The notes: a model not told the origin generated them from the sequence alone. A stretch of DNA of 64,000 nt from Moniliella sp. 'wahieum' (GCA_003971905.1 RSEE01000135.1:79501-143500); one strand, 5' to 3'. Shown: positions 22,019 to 35,078, counted from the first letter of the stretch. Program-made: numbers and translations.

Positions 22019-25000
22019 ATGGCCCGCCTCGGCAACGTACACGCTTCCCGTGCGCCGCGCGGGCGTGCGTCTGCCCGCGGCGGCTCTTTCTCTTCCGCTT
22101 CCGCTTCTTCTTCCCGCCGCGCGCCCCCCCGCCCCCGCCCGCGCGCACCTTCGAGACGATCGACACGTGGGACGAGCTGGACGGCGCGTTTGGCTATCCG
22201 CTGCTCGACCAGGGCCCGCCGCGCGACGCATGGCTCGTCAGCATGCAGCCCACTGTGCGCACCCCCGATGGGGATGCCGCTTCTGGTGGTGGTGGTGGTG
22301 GTGGTGCTCCCGATGGTGGTGGTGGCGGTGGCGCCGCTCCCCCCGGACAATCATCCTCTTCCTCCGGCGCGCGTGCCGGGGTGGACTTTTACTTTATCGA
22401 CGATGCCAACGACTCGTTCAAGGTGACGGTGTACTACCCTCCGTACTTTTACCTCGTCTGTCGTCCGCGCACCGAGGCCGTGGTGGAGGAGTGGCTGGCC
22501 AAGCGCTTCGAAGGGCTGCTGACCCACACCGAGCGCGTGTGGCGCGACGACCTCAAGCTGCCCAACCACCTGGTCGGCGCACAGCGGCTGCTGCTCAAGC
22601 TGACGTTTGCCAATGTGCAAGACCTGCTGAGTGTGCGCCGAGAACTGCTGCCATTAGCACAACAGGCAGCGAGCAAACGCGATGCCGTCGACACGTATTC
22701 CGACGCACTCTTTGCCCAGCACCACCACCACAGCGGCACTTCTTCTTCTTCCGGTGCGCCCGATGCGAGCCAGGCTGCGCTGGCCATCGAGTTGGACAAT
22801 CCGGTTGGCATGGCAACATCCGGCGAGTCGGGGTTTGTGGACGACAAGTGGACCGGAGGACGGGCGCACAACGCCAAGCTGGCCCACCACGACGATGCTA
22901 CCTCGCGTGGGATCCGGGCCGAGGAGGCAATTGTCGAGGTGCGCGAGTACGATGTGCCGTACTACCTGCGTGTGGCGATGGACAACGATATCCGTGTTGG
23001 GCTCTGGTACCATCTCACGTTTTCCGAGGGCGAGGTGAGCATGACGGTGTTGCCGGACCGTGTAGCGCGTGCCGAGCCGTGTGTGCTGGCGTTTGACATT
23101 GAGACCGAGAAGGCGCCACTCAAGTTCCCCGATGCGGACCACGATCGGATCATGATGATCTCGTACATGATTGACGGCCAAGGCTTTCTGATTACCAACC
23201 GGGACATTGTGTCGGAGGACATTGAAGATTTCGAGTACACGCCCAAGGAAGAGTTTGAGGGGCCGTTTGTGATTTTCAACGAGCCCAACGAGCATGCACT
23301 CTTGGACCGCTTTTTTACCCACTTTCGCCAGGTGCGCCCGCGCGTCGTGGCCACGTACAATGGCGACGCGTTCGATTTCCCCTACGTCGAAGCGCGCGCG
23401 GCCAAGAACGGGCTGAGCTTGTTGACCGACATGGGCTTTTGCAAGGACAGCAACGACGAGTACAAGTCGCGTGGGTGTGTGCACATGGACTGTTTCCGCT
23501 GGGTCAAGCGCGACTCGTATTTGCCCCAGGGCTCACAGGGTCTCAAGGCAGTGACGGTGGCCAAGTTGGGCTACGACCCGGTGGAGTTGGATCCGGAACT
23601 AATGACGGCGTATGCGTCCGAGTTTCCACAACTCTTGGCGCAGTATTCCGTGTCGGACGCCGTGGCGACCTACTACCTCTACATGAAGTACGTCCACCCG
23701 TTCATCTTTTCCCTCTGCAACATTATCCCGCTCAATCCGGACGAGGTGCTGCGCAAGGGCACGGGCACGCTGTGCGAGACGTTGTTGATGGTGCAGGCGT
23801 TCAAGGCCAACATTCTCTTGCCCAACCGACACATTGACCCGGTCGGGAACGAGTACCGCGGCCACCTGCTCGAGTCGGAAACCTATGTCGGCGGGCACGT
23901 GGAGGCGCTGGAAGCGGGCGTGTTTCGCACCGACATTCCCACCCATTTTAATGTCGACCCGGCGACGGTCCAGCAGGTACGTTCTGGTATCTTGATCCCA
24001 GGAGGAAGGAGGAGGAGGTTGTACTTGTGACTGACTTGCCTGTATGTGTACAGCTCCTGGACGACCTCGATCTGGCGTTGAAGTTTTCCATCGAAGTGGA
24101 AGGCAAGGTCCCCATGGAGGAGGTGACGAACTACGACGAGGTCAAAGCGCAGATTGCCGCCAAACTGACCGAACTGCGGGACCATCCCCACCGCCAGGAC
24201 TGCCCGCTGATCTACCACCTCGACGTGGCGGCCATGTACCCCAACATCATGCTCTCCAACCGGCTGCAGCCCGACGCGATCGTGACCGAGGCGGCGTGCG
24301 CGACGTGCGACTTTAACACGCCCGACATGGCGTGCGACCGCAAGATGAACTGGGCGTGGCGCGGCGAGTACTTCCCCGCGAAGCGGGACGAGGTCAACAT
24401 GATCAAGCATGCGCTGACGCACGAGACGTTCCCGCCCAAGTGGAAGGAGGGCGCGCGGCGGGACTACTGGGCGCTGACGGCGGCGGAGCGGGACGCGCTG
24501 CTGCACAAGCGGCTGGGCGACTACAGCCGCAAGGTGTACGGCAAGGCGCACGAGACGGCGACGGTGGTGCGCGAGGCGATTGTGTGCCAGCGCGAGAACC
24601 CGTTCTACACCAACACGGTGCGCGACTTTCGCGACCGGCGGTACGAGTACAAGGGGCTGCACAAGACGTGGAAGCGCAAGGTGGACGAGGCCGCGTCGCT
24701 GCCGGAGCAGGTCGACGCACGCAAGATGGTGGTGCTGTACGACTCGCTGCAGCTGGCGCACAAGGTCATCCTCAACTCGTTCTACGGCTATGTCATGCGC
24801 AAGGGCGCGCGCTGGTTCTCCATGGAGATGGGCGGCATCACCTGCCTCACCGGCGCGACCATCATCCAGATGGCCAAGCAGCTCGTCGACCACATTGGCC
24901 GCCCGCTCGAGCTCGACACGGACGGCATCTGGTGCATGCTGCCCGGCGCGTTCCCCGAGAACTTTCGCTTCACCACCACGCGCGGCAAGACGCTCGCGAT

Positions 25001-28000
25001 CAGCTACCCGTGCACCATGCTCAACCACCTCGTCCACCGCTCCTTCACCAACCACCAGTACCACACGAGGGATGCGGCCACCGGCGCGTACACGGTCCGC
25101 AGCGAGAACTCGATCTTCTTTGAGCTGGATGGCCCCTACCGCGCCATGGTGCTGCCGTCGAGCAAGGAGGAAACAAGCTGCTCAAGAAGCGCTACGCCGT
25201 GTTTGAGTTTGACGGCTCGCTCGCCGAGCTCAAGGGGTTCGAGGTCAAGCGGCGTGGCGAGCTGCAGCTGATCAAGGACTTCCAAAAGCAACTCTTCCAC
25301 ACGTTTTTGCACGGCAGCACGCTGAGCGAGTGCTATGCGGCGGTGGCGCGCGTGGCGGACCAGTGGCTGGACGTGCTCTACTCGCGCGGCGCGACGCTCG
25401 AGGACGGCGAGCTGATCGACCTGATTGCCGAGAACAAGAGCATGTCCAAGACGCTCGCCGAGTACGGCGCGCAGAAGAGCTCGGCGATCACCACGGCGCG
25501 CCGGCTGGCCGAGGTGCTGGGCGCGCAGATGGTCAAGGACAAGGGGCTGGCATGCAAGTTTATCATCTCGCACAAGCCCGTCGGGGCGCCCGTGACGGAA
25601 CGCGCGGTGCCCGTCGCGCTCTTCTCGGCGCCGCTCGAGCAGCGCCAGTTCTACCTCCGCCGCTTCCTCAAGGACAGCAGCCTGACCGACCTCGACCTGC
25701 GCTCGGTGCTCGACTGGGACTACTACCTCGACCGCTTTGGCAGCGTCATCCAGAAACTCATCACCATCCCGGCCGCCATGCAGCGCGTGCCCAACCCCGT
25801 GCCGCGCGTGCGCCACCCCGACTGGCTCGCCCGCCGCGTCGCGCAGCAGGGCGACCCCTACAAGCAGAACACCATCACCAGCATGTTTGCCAAGGCGTCG
25901 CTCGCCCCGCCCTTGCCGCCGGCCGAAGCGGGCAGTGTGTTCCGCGGGCCTCCGTTGGCCACCCACTCGAAGTCTCCCCCCGAAAACACGCACCAACAAG
26001 ACCAACCACCGCCAGTGGAGGAGGAGGTGCCCGCGCCGCAGCAGGACTACCGCGCGTACCTGCGCGCCGTGCGCGGCCGGTGGCAAGCGCACCGGCAGGC
26101 GATGCGGGAGGCGGGTCGGGCCGGCGGGCTGGACGCGCTGCTGGGACCGACGACGACGACCGGCACGCTCGGCGGGCTGATCGCGCAGCACACGGCGACG
26201 CTGGCGACGGGCGAGTGGGAGGTGCTGTGGCTGGCGCCGACTCCCCGGCCGGGCGAGTTCAAGATGTTTGTGTGGCTGGAGGGCAAGGTGCATGGGGTGC
26301 GTGTGCGCGTGCCGCGGACGGTGTATGTTTCCTTTCGGAGTGCGCCCGACGCGTGGTTGGCGCAGCAGGCGGCGATGGGCGCGCTGCCGTCGTCGGTGGT
26401 GGTGGAGCGGGTGAGCCGGACGCTGCCGCGCGGCTGTCCTGCGCGGCACCTGTACCGGTTGACGGTGGCCGAGGAGGAGTTTGTGGTGGCCGAGGCGTGG
26501 TTCGGGGCGCTGCTGACGCACCCGTCGGTGGAGGGCGTGTACGAGATGGGGGTGCCGTTGGTGGTGCGTGCGCTGGTCCAGCTCGGTGCGCGCTGCCGCC
26601 TCGACCCACGGCAGCACGCGCGCCTCGCCACCGCGCTCGACGTGGGCTTTGACCTGGCCGACCTGCTGCCGTGCGCGCCGCCGAGCGTGCCGCGCCTGCC
26701 GCGCGTCGCGTTTGGCGTCTTTTACCTCTTCCACGCCGGCACCGAGCAGCGCCACTGGCTCGCGCTCGTCGCGCCCACGGGGCAGACCGTCGTGCACGTT
26801 GTCGACTCGGCGGGTCTGCGGCAGGAGCCGCGGTTGGACGCGCTCTACCGTCAAGCGCGCGCGCGTGTACCAGCATCAACCGACGCCGAAGAAGAAGGAG
26901 GAGATGGTGGTGGTAGTTTTGCGTACCCACCCTCCCTCTCCCTCGAAGCGGGCGTAACAGTACACCGGACGGAAAGCGCAGCGTTGCGCGCCGTGGGCAG
27001 CACCTTGGCGCGGTGGCAGCGCGCCGAGCCGCGTCCGGCGCTGCTGGCGCTGTGCTCGTCGCGCGCCATGGAGCACTACGACCGTGGGTTGGGCCAGACG
27101 ATGGCGCGGGTGGCAGTGCCGCCGCCGCGCGGGCTGGACGCGTTGCCTGCGCTCGAGTGGCAGATGAGCTGTGCAAAGCGGATGGTGAGCACGTACGTGC
27201 GCCTCGCGTCCTGGCTGCGCGCGTGGATCGAGTTGGCGTGCGAGTACGGCGTGCCCGTGGGCAACTTGCCACGGGACCATGCGCTGTTTGCGGCCGACGT
27301 GGCGTTGGCGCGCGCGCTGACGGCGCAGGACCATGTGCTCTGGTGGAGTGATGGCCCGCTGCCCGACCTGGGCGGCCACGAGGCCGACAGCCACGTGGGC
27401 GTGTCGTGGTGGGACGAGGGCGGGGCGGAGATGGAGGTGTCGCGTGCCGGCGCGTACGGGACGGTGGTGCTGGAGCTGGCGGTGGGCGATGTGGCGCTGG
27501 ACGCGGTGCTGCAGAGCAGCGGGCTGAACGAGCGAGAAGGGGCCGGCGCGGGCAGCATGGCGTTTGGTGCGCAGGCGCCGAGCCTCGACGACTTTGCCGC
27601 GACGGCCGCGACGGGCGGGACGAGCTACGCAGAAGCGATGGCGGCCTTGGGCGACGCGGTGCTGACGCCGGCGCTGTTTGCGACGGTCAAGAGTCTGGTG
27701 CGCACGTGGCATGCGGCGCGACGCACGCGGCGCGCGTCGGCGCACTTGGCCTCGACGTTTTGGCGCTGGGTGTCCAGCGACGAGGCCGGACTGTACGAGC
27801 CGGCGCTGCACCGGTTCGTGCAGGGCGTGATGCGCAAGACGATGCTGCAGTTGCTCGCCGAGCTCAAGCGCCTGGGCGCCGAGGTGGTCTACGCGTCGTT
27901 TGACCGCCTGCTGGTGCGCACGAGCAAGACGGACGCCGGCGCGGCCGCCGCGTACGGCACCTACCTCACCACGGCCGTCACGGGCCACGAGCTGTTCCGC

Positions 28001-29193
28001 TGGCTGCAGCTCGACGTGGTGCACGCGTGGGAGCTGCTGCTCTGGATGGACACGGCCAACTTTGGCGGCGTGCTGGGCGACGAGGCGTACGCGGCGGCGG
28101 TGCACAAGCGCCAGCGTCTGCTGCACGGGGGTGGGATGATGAGGGCAAGAACGGCACTACGACTCCCCCGACCACTACGGACGACGATGACGAAGGTGGT
28201 CTACCTGTTCCCAAAGCTGCCCCTACCCCCACCACCGACTCGACAACCAACAAGGACAACTTTACCATCGAGTCGGCGTGGAACATCCAGACCTACCTCC
28301 CGCCCGCGGTGCAAGACGATCTGACGCGGCTCGTGGGCCGGCTGATGTACCGGCTGTACAAGGTGCTGCGAGCTGGTCAGGACCACGCGCCCAACACGCG
28401 GCGGCACGAGAGCAGCGCCGACATGGCGACGACCACGTTGGCCACGGGCACCATGACGCTGACCACCGACCCGGAGCGGACCAAGGCGGTGCAGGATCTG
28501 GTCAAGCACGCCGTGACGCGCTGGCTGCTGCAGACGGTGGCCGAGGTGAAGCAGGCGCAGGCGGCGGCGGCGGCGGACGACGCGGCGTGGGCGTTCCCTG
28601 TGCGGCCGGGGGGCGGGCTGGCGGCGGGGGGAAACGCGGCCCTCGAGCTGGCCAAGACGTTCTGCGCCATGGTGGGGCTGGTGCGGGAGGCGGCGGCGGA
28701 GGTGGCGCTGGCCAAGCGGCTGGCGCTCGAGCTGGTGGGCGTCAACGAGTTTGCGGCGGCGGCGGCGTGGCGGATGCTGCCGGCGGCGGGGGCGGCGCGC
28801 ACGGCGGTGGTGCGGGTGGTGTGTGGGTTCTGCCAGGCGAGCGTGGCGGTGGATGTGGTGCGCGGGGCGGGTGGCGGGACGAGTGCCGGCGGCGGCGGGT
28901 GGCGGTGTGGGCGGTGCCGGTGGCCGGTGGCCGCGGCGGCGGTGGAGGCGGTGCTGGTGCGCCGCGCCGACGGCTGCGTGGCGGCGAGCACGCTGGGCGA
29001 CGTGCGGTGCAACAAGTGTGGCCGCGAGCGCGCGACGCAGCTCGAGCGCCGGTGCGAGTGCAGCGGCGACTGGGGGCTCACCCTCGGCCGCGTCGCCGCG
29101 CGCGACCAGCTGCGTCTGCTCGACGATGTTGCGCGCGTCCACGCGCTCCCGACGCTCGCCGAGGCCGTCGAGCAGTTGTTGGCGTTGGTGTAG
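22019..29193 (+). CDS. POL2: DNA polymerase epsilon catalytic subunit
   Basis: Leading-strand replicative polymerase, nuclear, essential. The ATG at 22019 opens an Arg/Gly/Ser-rich head. The 3'-5' exonuclease motifs follow: [12 protein letters not shown] (about residue 358), [10 protein letters not shown] (about 447) and [11 protein letters not shown] (about 542). After an intron (23977-24053) come motif [12 protein letters not shown] (about 709), motif [15 protein letters not shown] (about 893) and the epsilon-specific motif C ELDTDGIW (about 938). The inactive C-terminal polymerase module is followed by two zinc modules, CGFCQ...CGRC and CNKCGRER...CEC, near 2245-2320. Total length is about 2,366 codons versus about 2,220 in budding yeast. 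Extra length comes from a poly-Gly/Ser insert (22283-22365) and Pro-rich linkers. Frame breaks lie near 22130 (C run), 25165 (A run in [11 protein letters not shown]) and 28130 (G run). Confidence 0.97.
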
Positions 29194-30907
29194 GTCCCAA
29201 AAGTGTCATTGCATACCATGTTTTTTGTCAAGTGCCCAAAAGTGGGCTCACCTGTGTGTCCCTCTTGGGAGTGTACACAGCGATCGACGATAGACGATAG
29301 ACGATTATAGACGCTCAATGAACGCCGTCCTTACGGACGTTGATGAGGACGTCGATGCCAAATTCATCCTGGAGGTGCCACATCCCAAGTCTCCAGGCCA
29401 CAGTTGCTATCTTCGCTCAGGATCAGGCGGCCGAGATGGTGTGTGGCGCTGCTCCCTTTAAGGATCACCCTCCTGCCACTTCCCTCCCGTTTGGCACATG
29501 CGTTTCCGCGCCCGAACCACCTTGCCTTCCTGTTCCCTTCCACCCAGCCTTTTGAGCGATACTCACTATGTGTTGGCAGGCCTGTCTGTCCCAAATTGCG
29601 CCCGGGCACACCAATCGACCCGCAGGCCAACATTCTCGTGCCGGAGAGACAGGCTATTGATGCTGATCTGAGAGGGCACAAAAGGACGGGGCCCACGAAC
29701 GCAAGCCTGTCCAAGCTGCCCGTTTTGCTCGGTTGGGTAGGGAGGTAAAGTGCGACTTGTCCCCTCTTGAGTGCTCTGCGTTAGTGTCCCGCTCTTCCAT
29801 TGCACCCAACACGATGGGCGCGGTTCTGATGGCTTCCGATCTGACCCGCGCGGGGGGTACTTGGATCGTTCCAAGACCGGGAGCACCGTTTATGTTTTGG
29901 GCCACCTATGGTTTCCTTCTCAGCCCTTGTTCAGGCGGGAGTTATACTTTGGCTCTGCCAAGACTCTTTCTGGTGTAGGCTACATGGGCAGCCGTTGCAG
30001 GTTCCTCCCTGTCCCGGGCCCGGAAGACTTTGACTGTTCCGAGGCCAGCAGAGTGCGGCTTGCGAGCTGTACTCAGTAATCGCCTGCAAGTTGAATTGCC
30101 TTCTATTGACAGCAATGACTCTACTCGGCCTCCAACTCTACATACGTTTTTACTGTTAGACTTTGCCTTTTCGGCTCGACTGGACATATGTTGTCCAATG
30201 CCTCCAAGTTGATTCGACCTCTATAGTATGACGGTTTGTACGCTATTCATTCAGTTACCACCACACGTTGAATATATACTGACTCTTTTCCCTCGCTCCA
30301 TCTCCCTTTTCTCTCTCTGCTGCCTCCTTTCCTTCCGACGTTGCTTGAAGACTTGTGGTTCGCCACGTTGCCATTCACGCCTTGTCTGAAGGCTGCGTTG
30401 CAGCTCCCACGTCGCACTCTACCCGACGGGGGGTTGGTGGCCCCGACAAAAAGGACAGCAAAACCAACGGATGTTATTTCGGCCGAGCTGCTCGTCCGGC
30501 GTTCTGTGCGACGGCCCAACTTTGCGTTTCCCAGCTCCCAAGCGCCAACAGAGCGGCGCGCATGCTACAGCCACACTGGCCCCCTGCCCTCACTGCGCAC
30601 CACAGCGCCCCCCTGCCCGCGTCGCTCGCGCTGTCCCACACACTGGCCCCGCGCCACAGTGTGCGTGCGCCACGGCAGCCCCCGCAGCGGCCCGCACCAG
30701 CGCAGTGTGCGTGCATGTCTCAGACTGGGTGGCAGGGTGGAAGGGCGCCAGGGTGCTCAGCCTGAGTACGCCTCTAGGCCTCCTCTGGCCGAACCCCCTA
30801 CTCCATTTATTCCGTTGATCTCTTGCTGCCTCCACCACCACCACCTCCTCCTCCACCCCCCCCCCCACCCGCCCCACCTTCCTTTGCGCCCCACACTCTT
30901 TTGCACC
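29194..30907. other. intergenic region, no supported gene
   Basis: About 1.7 kb between POL2 and the secreted-protein gene. Short frames on both strands conflict with each other. A CT-rich tract directly precedes the downstream ATG. Confidence 0.5.
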
Positions 30908-32033
30908 ATGCGCCTCTCCCTCCTCGCGTGGACGACCGCCGTGCTGGGCAGCGTGGCGCTGGCCGAGGCCGAGGCCAAGAAGCCCAAGTTCACCTACGAC
31001 ACCGCCCAGCCACACCTTTGCCGGCGTCCACTCGCGCAACAAGAACGGCCCCACCAACCCGTCCAAGCCGGAGCTCAACACGCCCATTAACCAGACCTCC
31101 GACTCGCGCCTGGCCAGCATCAACTCGATTGACGACTGGTGCACGTTTGGCCCCAAGCCGCACCACGACAACAAGAAGCAGCTCGGCGAGCTGGAAGCGA
31201 CGACGGTGGCCTACTGCACCAAGCCACGCAACAATGCGCGTGTCATTCCCGATGGCACGATCCATACCGTGTCGTTTGTGCGTACGCCGCTGTACGTGCA
31301 GGTGTATGCGACGGGCGACTTTACCAAGATCAACTTTGCGCCGGGCGACGAAGGCGGCGAGCTGGATCCGCACGGCGCGACCAACATGGGCAATCCTGTT
31401 GGCGGCAACGTCACGTCCAACGTGGTGGATGGCAAGACGGATGTGTTTTACGAAGAGTGGATGAACTATGCGTCGGCGACCGACATGTGTTTCCGCGTGT
31501 GCATTGCCGGGTCGGAGAATGCGACGCCGGGCGAGGTGTGCCAGCACACGCTCGACGAGATGGGATGTGCGTGGGTGATGCCCATGGCCGATTCGGAGCA
31601 TGACTTTGAGACGTGCGACGCGGACGCTGCTTACCCGCCGGGCCTCTACCCGAAAAAGAACGGCTCCACCAGTACCTTCCAACAGTACTATACGGGTGTG
31701 TATACCGGTGGCGATGGCAAGACCACCAGCTACACCAATGGCTCCAAAGACCAAAAGACACCGGCCTCGGCCTACTCCATCCCATCCTCGAGCCACTGCC
31801 GCGCACACAGCTCCATTGCCAATGGGATCAAGTCGCTCGACAAGTCCCACCACCACTCGGGATCGCACTCTGCTTCTGCTTCCTCGTCCCATGCCGCACG
31901 CGCGACCAAGGCCCACAAGCGTCCGCACCACCTCTCTAGCAAGCACCAGTCCTACGCCGTACGCCAGTCCAAGTCCAAGAAGGCCAAGGCGCATTCCCAC
32001 CACCACCACAAGTCGCATTCCCAATCGGCCTAA
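30908..32033 (+). CDS. secreted protein, macrophage-activating glycoprotein-like
   Basis: Extracellular or wall protein of a family found mainly in basidiomycetes; its molecular role is not established. ATG 30908 starts a signal peptide (MRLSLLAWTTAVLGSVALA) with a likely cleavage after AEA. The mature part carries NGPTNPSKPELNTPINQTS, DDWCTFGPKP, YCTKPRNNARVIPDGTIH, LYVQVYATGDFTKINFAPG and GELDPHGATNMGNPVGGNV, then paired cysteines and YPPGLYP. The C-terminal third is a Ser/His/Lys-rich tail with HHHH near the end and no GPI signal. A frame break near 31009, just after the signal peptide, separates the two parts. N-glycosylation sites (NQT, NVT, NGS) are visible. Stop at 32033. Confidence 0.8.
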
Positions 32034-33091
32034 CTCTTTCTCTCGTTGGGCACTTGCTCCTCCTACCTTGCTTCTGACGGGATATAGAGTCTCAGCCCTC
32101 AGCCCTCACCCTTACCCTCCTGTGCATCCCTGTACTAGGTAATGGGACCTACAGCCATTGCGCTTGTTGGTCTCGTGCCTCCTCCAGGCTCCCCGATCCC
32201 CGGTTACCCCCCCCCCCCCCTTGATTCCCTGCACGTTCCCTGCGGCCCTTTTTCCCATTGTCACTTGCCCACCTTTGTTGGGCGTTGCCTCGACGCATGA
32301 CGGTCATGTACGTGATCACGGTTGTTGCAGGCCACGGTTCGGTTGTTTGCCTCTCGTTTTTGTTCTTATTTGGCCGGGCTTGTTGGCTCTGCCTATTCCT
32401 TGGCTTTTTTCTCGGGCACGATTCATTCCCGTGGTGGCCTACCCCAGCCCACTACGAACTGCGTACTAAACCCAGACAGACAGTTGGTCTTTTCTTCATT
32501 TTTTTCCATTCTTCATTCTTTCTTTGGGCTGGGAGAGTGGGTGGATAGATGGGCAAGGGGATGTAGCGACGAGGCGTGGTTGCACGATAGATAGGTTCGC
32601 ACTGCCCGTACCACTGGATAGGGGTAAGGAGGGTACTGCTTACTGCTACCAGGGCAGCGCGCGGTGGTACCCCTGTAAGCCGTAGCGCGTAGGGGCACAA
32701 AACCAGGGGTACATATATAGACACTGGCAAGGGGCCGGTGCAACGAGCTGATCCTGAGCGCCGATGAATATTGAATTGCCGTCCACTTGTGGTTTCACGA
32801 GTCACGCGTCACGAGTCACTCGAGACACTGTTGCCTCCGCGCGCGTGTCGAGACATAGGATCCATGATAGGATACGAGCGGATCAGGTAGGATATGGTCA
32901 GGACAGGTTCGGATTCACGATAGGATAGGATCGGATCGGATCGGAGGGGATATAGGTATCGAAGAAGATAGGGATGGGATGGGATGGGATAGGTATAATA
33001 TCGAATACTCGGGTGTGGGGTCCATGCACTCCGTATCGACGAATGGAAGGAGGTAAGAGGCCCTAGGGCCAGGTAGACTCGACGGGTACAC
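32034..33091. other. intergenic region with G/A-rich repeats
   Basis: No gene is supported. The right half holds degenerate GGATA/GGATC repeats that form the 3' flank of the first small membrane-protein gene. Confidence 0.5.
32868..33000. repeat. degenerate GGATA/GGATC repeat block 1
   Basis: Imperfect pentamer-type repeats lie immediately 3' of paralogue 1. A similar block lies 3' of paralogue 3. Confidence 0.7.
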
Positions 33092-33399
33092 CTACACCAC
33101 TGCCATCCACCTGTGCAGGCGCTGTCGGAGGGTGAGCAGGACATAGACGAACACACCAAACAGGAGGAGGCGCAGGATCCTGCCAAAGGTGAGTATGTAC
33201 TGTAGGTGGTAAGTGGCCTGGCGGGACCTTGTACCCGGGGGTAGTAGCTGTACACCCACCCGCCCCACTCGCGACGGTAGCTGGGTTGCACGTCGTCTTG
33301 CCCGAGCTCCATGGCTGCGTCGTCGTCCGCGAGACGGGGGGCGCCATCGAGGACAACGGAGAGGGACAATCCGGCCGTGCGGCGCTCAGGGGAGGACAT
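33092..33399 (-). CDS. small membrane protein, tandem paralogue 1
   Basis: First of three related minus-strand genes. ATG 33399 gives MSSPERRTAGL. The family core ADDDAAMELGQDD, QPSYRREWGGWVYSYYP follows, and the C-terminal membrane segment is ILRLLLFGVFVYVLLTL with a short basic end RQRLHRWMAVV. The core and the membrane segment are in frames one base apart; the change falls in a C run near 33240. About 102 residues. The single hydrophobic helix near the C-terminus suggests a tail-anchored or small single-pass protein. No known family is recognised. Confidence 0.6.
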
Positions 33400-33506
33400 G
33401 CGTGGGAGATGGTGGTGGTGGTGGTGGTGGCTGCTGCGATCGGCGGAGGAGATAGGATGGCAGCAACCACATGGTAGCCTGTAGCCTATATGTATGGTCG
33501 GACGAG

Positions 33507-33512
33507 CACGTG
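33507..33512. promoter_or_regulatory. CACGTG box upstream of paralogue 1
   Basis: CACGTGAC about 108 bp upstream of the start. The surrounding block, including CATATGTATGG or TATATGTATGG nearby, is shared with paralogue 2. Confidence 0.5.
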
Positions 33513-33921
33513 ACCAGGTACCTATGTAGATGAGCGCGAGCGGCTGCTCGGATCGGGGCAGAATGAGCGTCCTTGATCATCATGATCTCTCTGGGGAGAG
33601 AATGTGTTATTGGACGTGGCTCTTGGCTGGCTGATTGGATTCCTACCTTCGTTGGGTATAAACAGGGAGTTGCTCATTCTTCCGTTGCGATTTTCAACGT
33701 TGCTCAGGGACCGAGAACGCGAAGCAGGATATAGAATTGACAGAGGGAACGAGAACCGATAAAAAAAGCAGGGCACAACGCTCCCATCGATCAGTGGGCG
33801 ATCGAACACGAGGACCGGACCGAAGAGACGGGATTCTTGGACGACGGGTACCGGTTGGGCGGTGGGTGAGCCGTGGACGTACAACTATATAACGAAGGGC
33901 ATCACTCGGAACTAGTGCCAG

Positions 33922-34283
33922 TGTCACGGGCGGGCCCCGCCAGGGGGCTCACCCAGGTTCTTGGGGTACAATCCCTTAGGAGACGGAAGGACGACTCACG
34001 GTAGTTTCGGGCTTGGGCTGGTTGGTGTGTCCGAGCGGAGCTAGGGACAAGGAGAGGCCTTTGGTGGGGCGGCTGCAGGTGTGGCAAGGCTGCGTCTACA
34101 CCGGCTTGGGCCGTAGTAACGTGTCTGAAGCCTCCGGGACTTAGGGACGGGAGGAGGCAGCGGCGGACAAACACTGCCTTAACTGAGACTGGGAATCGGC
34201 GCGACCAAAGGAGGGCTCGCGCGATTGGACTGACGAAGGGCTGGAGGACGAGGTCGGAGGAGAAGTCGGATGCTAACAAGAGA
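33922..34283 (+). mobile_element. LTR-like dispersed repeat, copy 2
   Basis: It begins TGTCACGGGCGGGC and is the closest relative of copy 1 in this window. It lies between paralogues 1 and 2, so it inserted into the tandem array after that array formed, or at its junction. It is a solo copy with no internal region beside it. Confidence 0.5.
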
Positions 34284-34488
34284 AGTGGTGACGGGGTGAC
34301 TGACGTCGCAAAGATACTGAATACTTGGTGGTCTCGTTTTGACCACCGACTTGGACTTGGGCGGGAGGCGACTACTGTCGCGCGCGCGCATGGCAACTTG
34401 GGCCACCGCACAGGGTACAACCAACCATCGTCAAACTTGGTTGGGCTTGGGGGAGCGCTCCACTGGGCTGGTGCAGAGCAGACGGGCC

Positions 34489-34827
34489 TTAGCTTGGATC
34501 AGACCATCTTGGATCCGACGCGGCCCGTAACAGCCAGGCCAGCACGATGCCGGTAACGACGAAGACGAAAAGCACATACAGGGGCAGGTAGCAGCACAAC
34601 AGGCGGCGCATGGTCGGGAGCTTGTACTCAATTCGGTGGCAACCCGCCAACCGAGATCCTGTACGCGCTGGATAGTAGCTGTACACCCACCCTCCCCACT
34701 CGCGACGGTAGCTGGGTTGGACGTTGTCTTGGCCGAGTTCGACGGCCGCGTCGTCGTCGGTGGTCGGGGGCAGGCGATCAAGGGCGATGTCGGCGGGCAA
34801 AAGCTCCGCTTCTTCGGGCGAGGACAT
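34489..34827 (-). CDS. small membrane protein, tandem paralogue 2
   Basis: This is the intact member of the family: one frame from ATG 34827 (MSSPEEAELLPADIALDRL) through DDDAAVELGQDN and QPSYRREWGGWVYSYYP to the helix LYVLFVFVVTGIVLAWLL and a short hydrophilic end RAASDPRWSDPS, 112 residues. It defines the architecture: an acidic head, an aromatic-rich WGGWVYSYYP block, a basic Cys-containing stretch (MRRLLCCYLPL) and one transmembrane helix. The cysteines next to the helix could be lipidated, which is inference only. No relative is recognised outside this array. Confidence 0.65.
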   Translation of the reverse strand: MSSPEEAELLPADIALDRLPPTTDDDAAVELGQDNVQPSYRREWGGWVYSYYPARTGSRLAGCHRIEYKLPTMRRLLCCYLPLYVLFVFVVTGIVLAWLLRAASDPRWSDPS

Positions 34828-34927
34828 GAGTGGGAGTGTGGTGTGGTGGTGGTGGGGGAAGTACGATCGGTGGAGGAGATAGGATAGCAGCATCCACATG
34901 GTTGTCCCATATGTATGGTTGGACGAG

Positions 34928-34933
34928 CACGTG
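34928..34933. promoter_or_regulatory. CACGTG box upstream of paralogue 2
   Basis: CACGTGAC about 101 bp upstream of the start, with CATATGTATGG next to it as in paralogue 1. Confidence 0.5.
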
Positions 34934-35078
34934 ACCTCAGGGTTATCTGCGCGCACCACCGCCTTCCGTTGGGCATCGATGGAAGGGGGCGGCATCAAAG
35001 GCTAGTCCAGCAGGGAACTCATTTTGCTGATTGTTCGTTGTGATGGTCAACGGCTACGTCTTAACAGGATCGGATTAA

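Noticed and set aside
25136-26854. Very long antisense open frame (over 550 codons) opposite POL2
   Set aside because: Arg/His/Pro-rich shadow of the GC-rich POL2 coding strand. The sense frame has clear family motifs.
33180-33245. Intron (donor GTACAA) to explain the frame change in paralogue 1
   Set aside because: Splicing there would not lead into the membrane-helix frame, and paralogue 3, with the same tract, lacks an equivalent acceptor. A run-length change in the C tract fits both.
17096-34283. The two best LTR-like copies as ends of one 17-kb element
   Set aside because: The interval contains intact host genes (CMC4, GIM4, POL2) and no retroelement enzymes, so these are separate solo copies.
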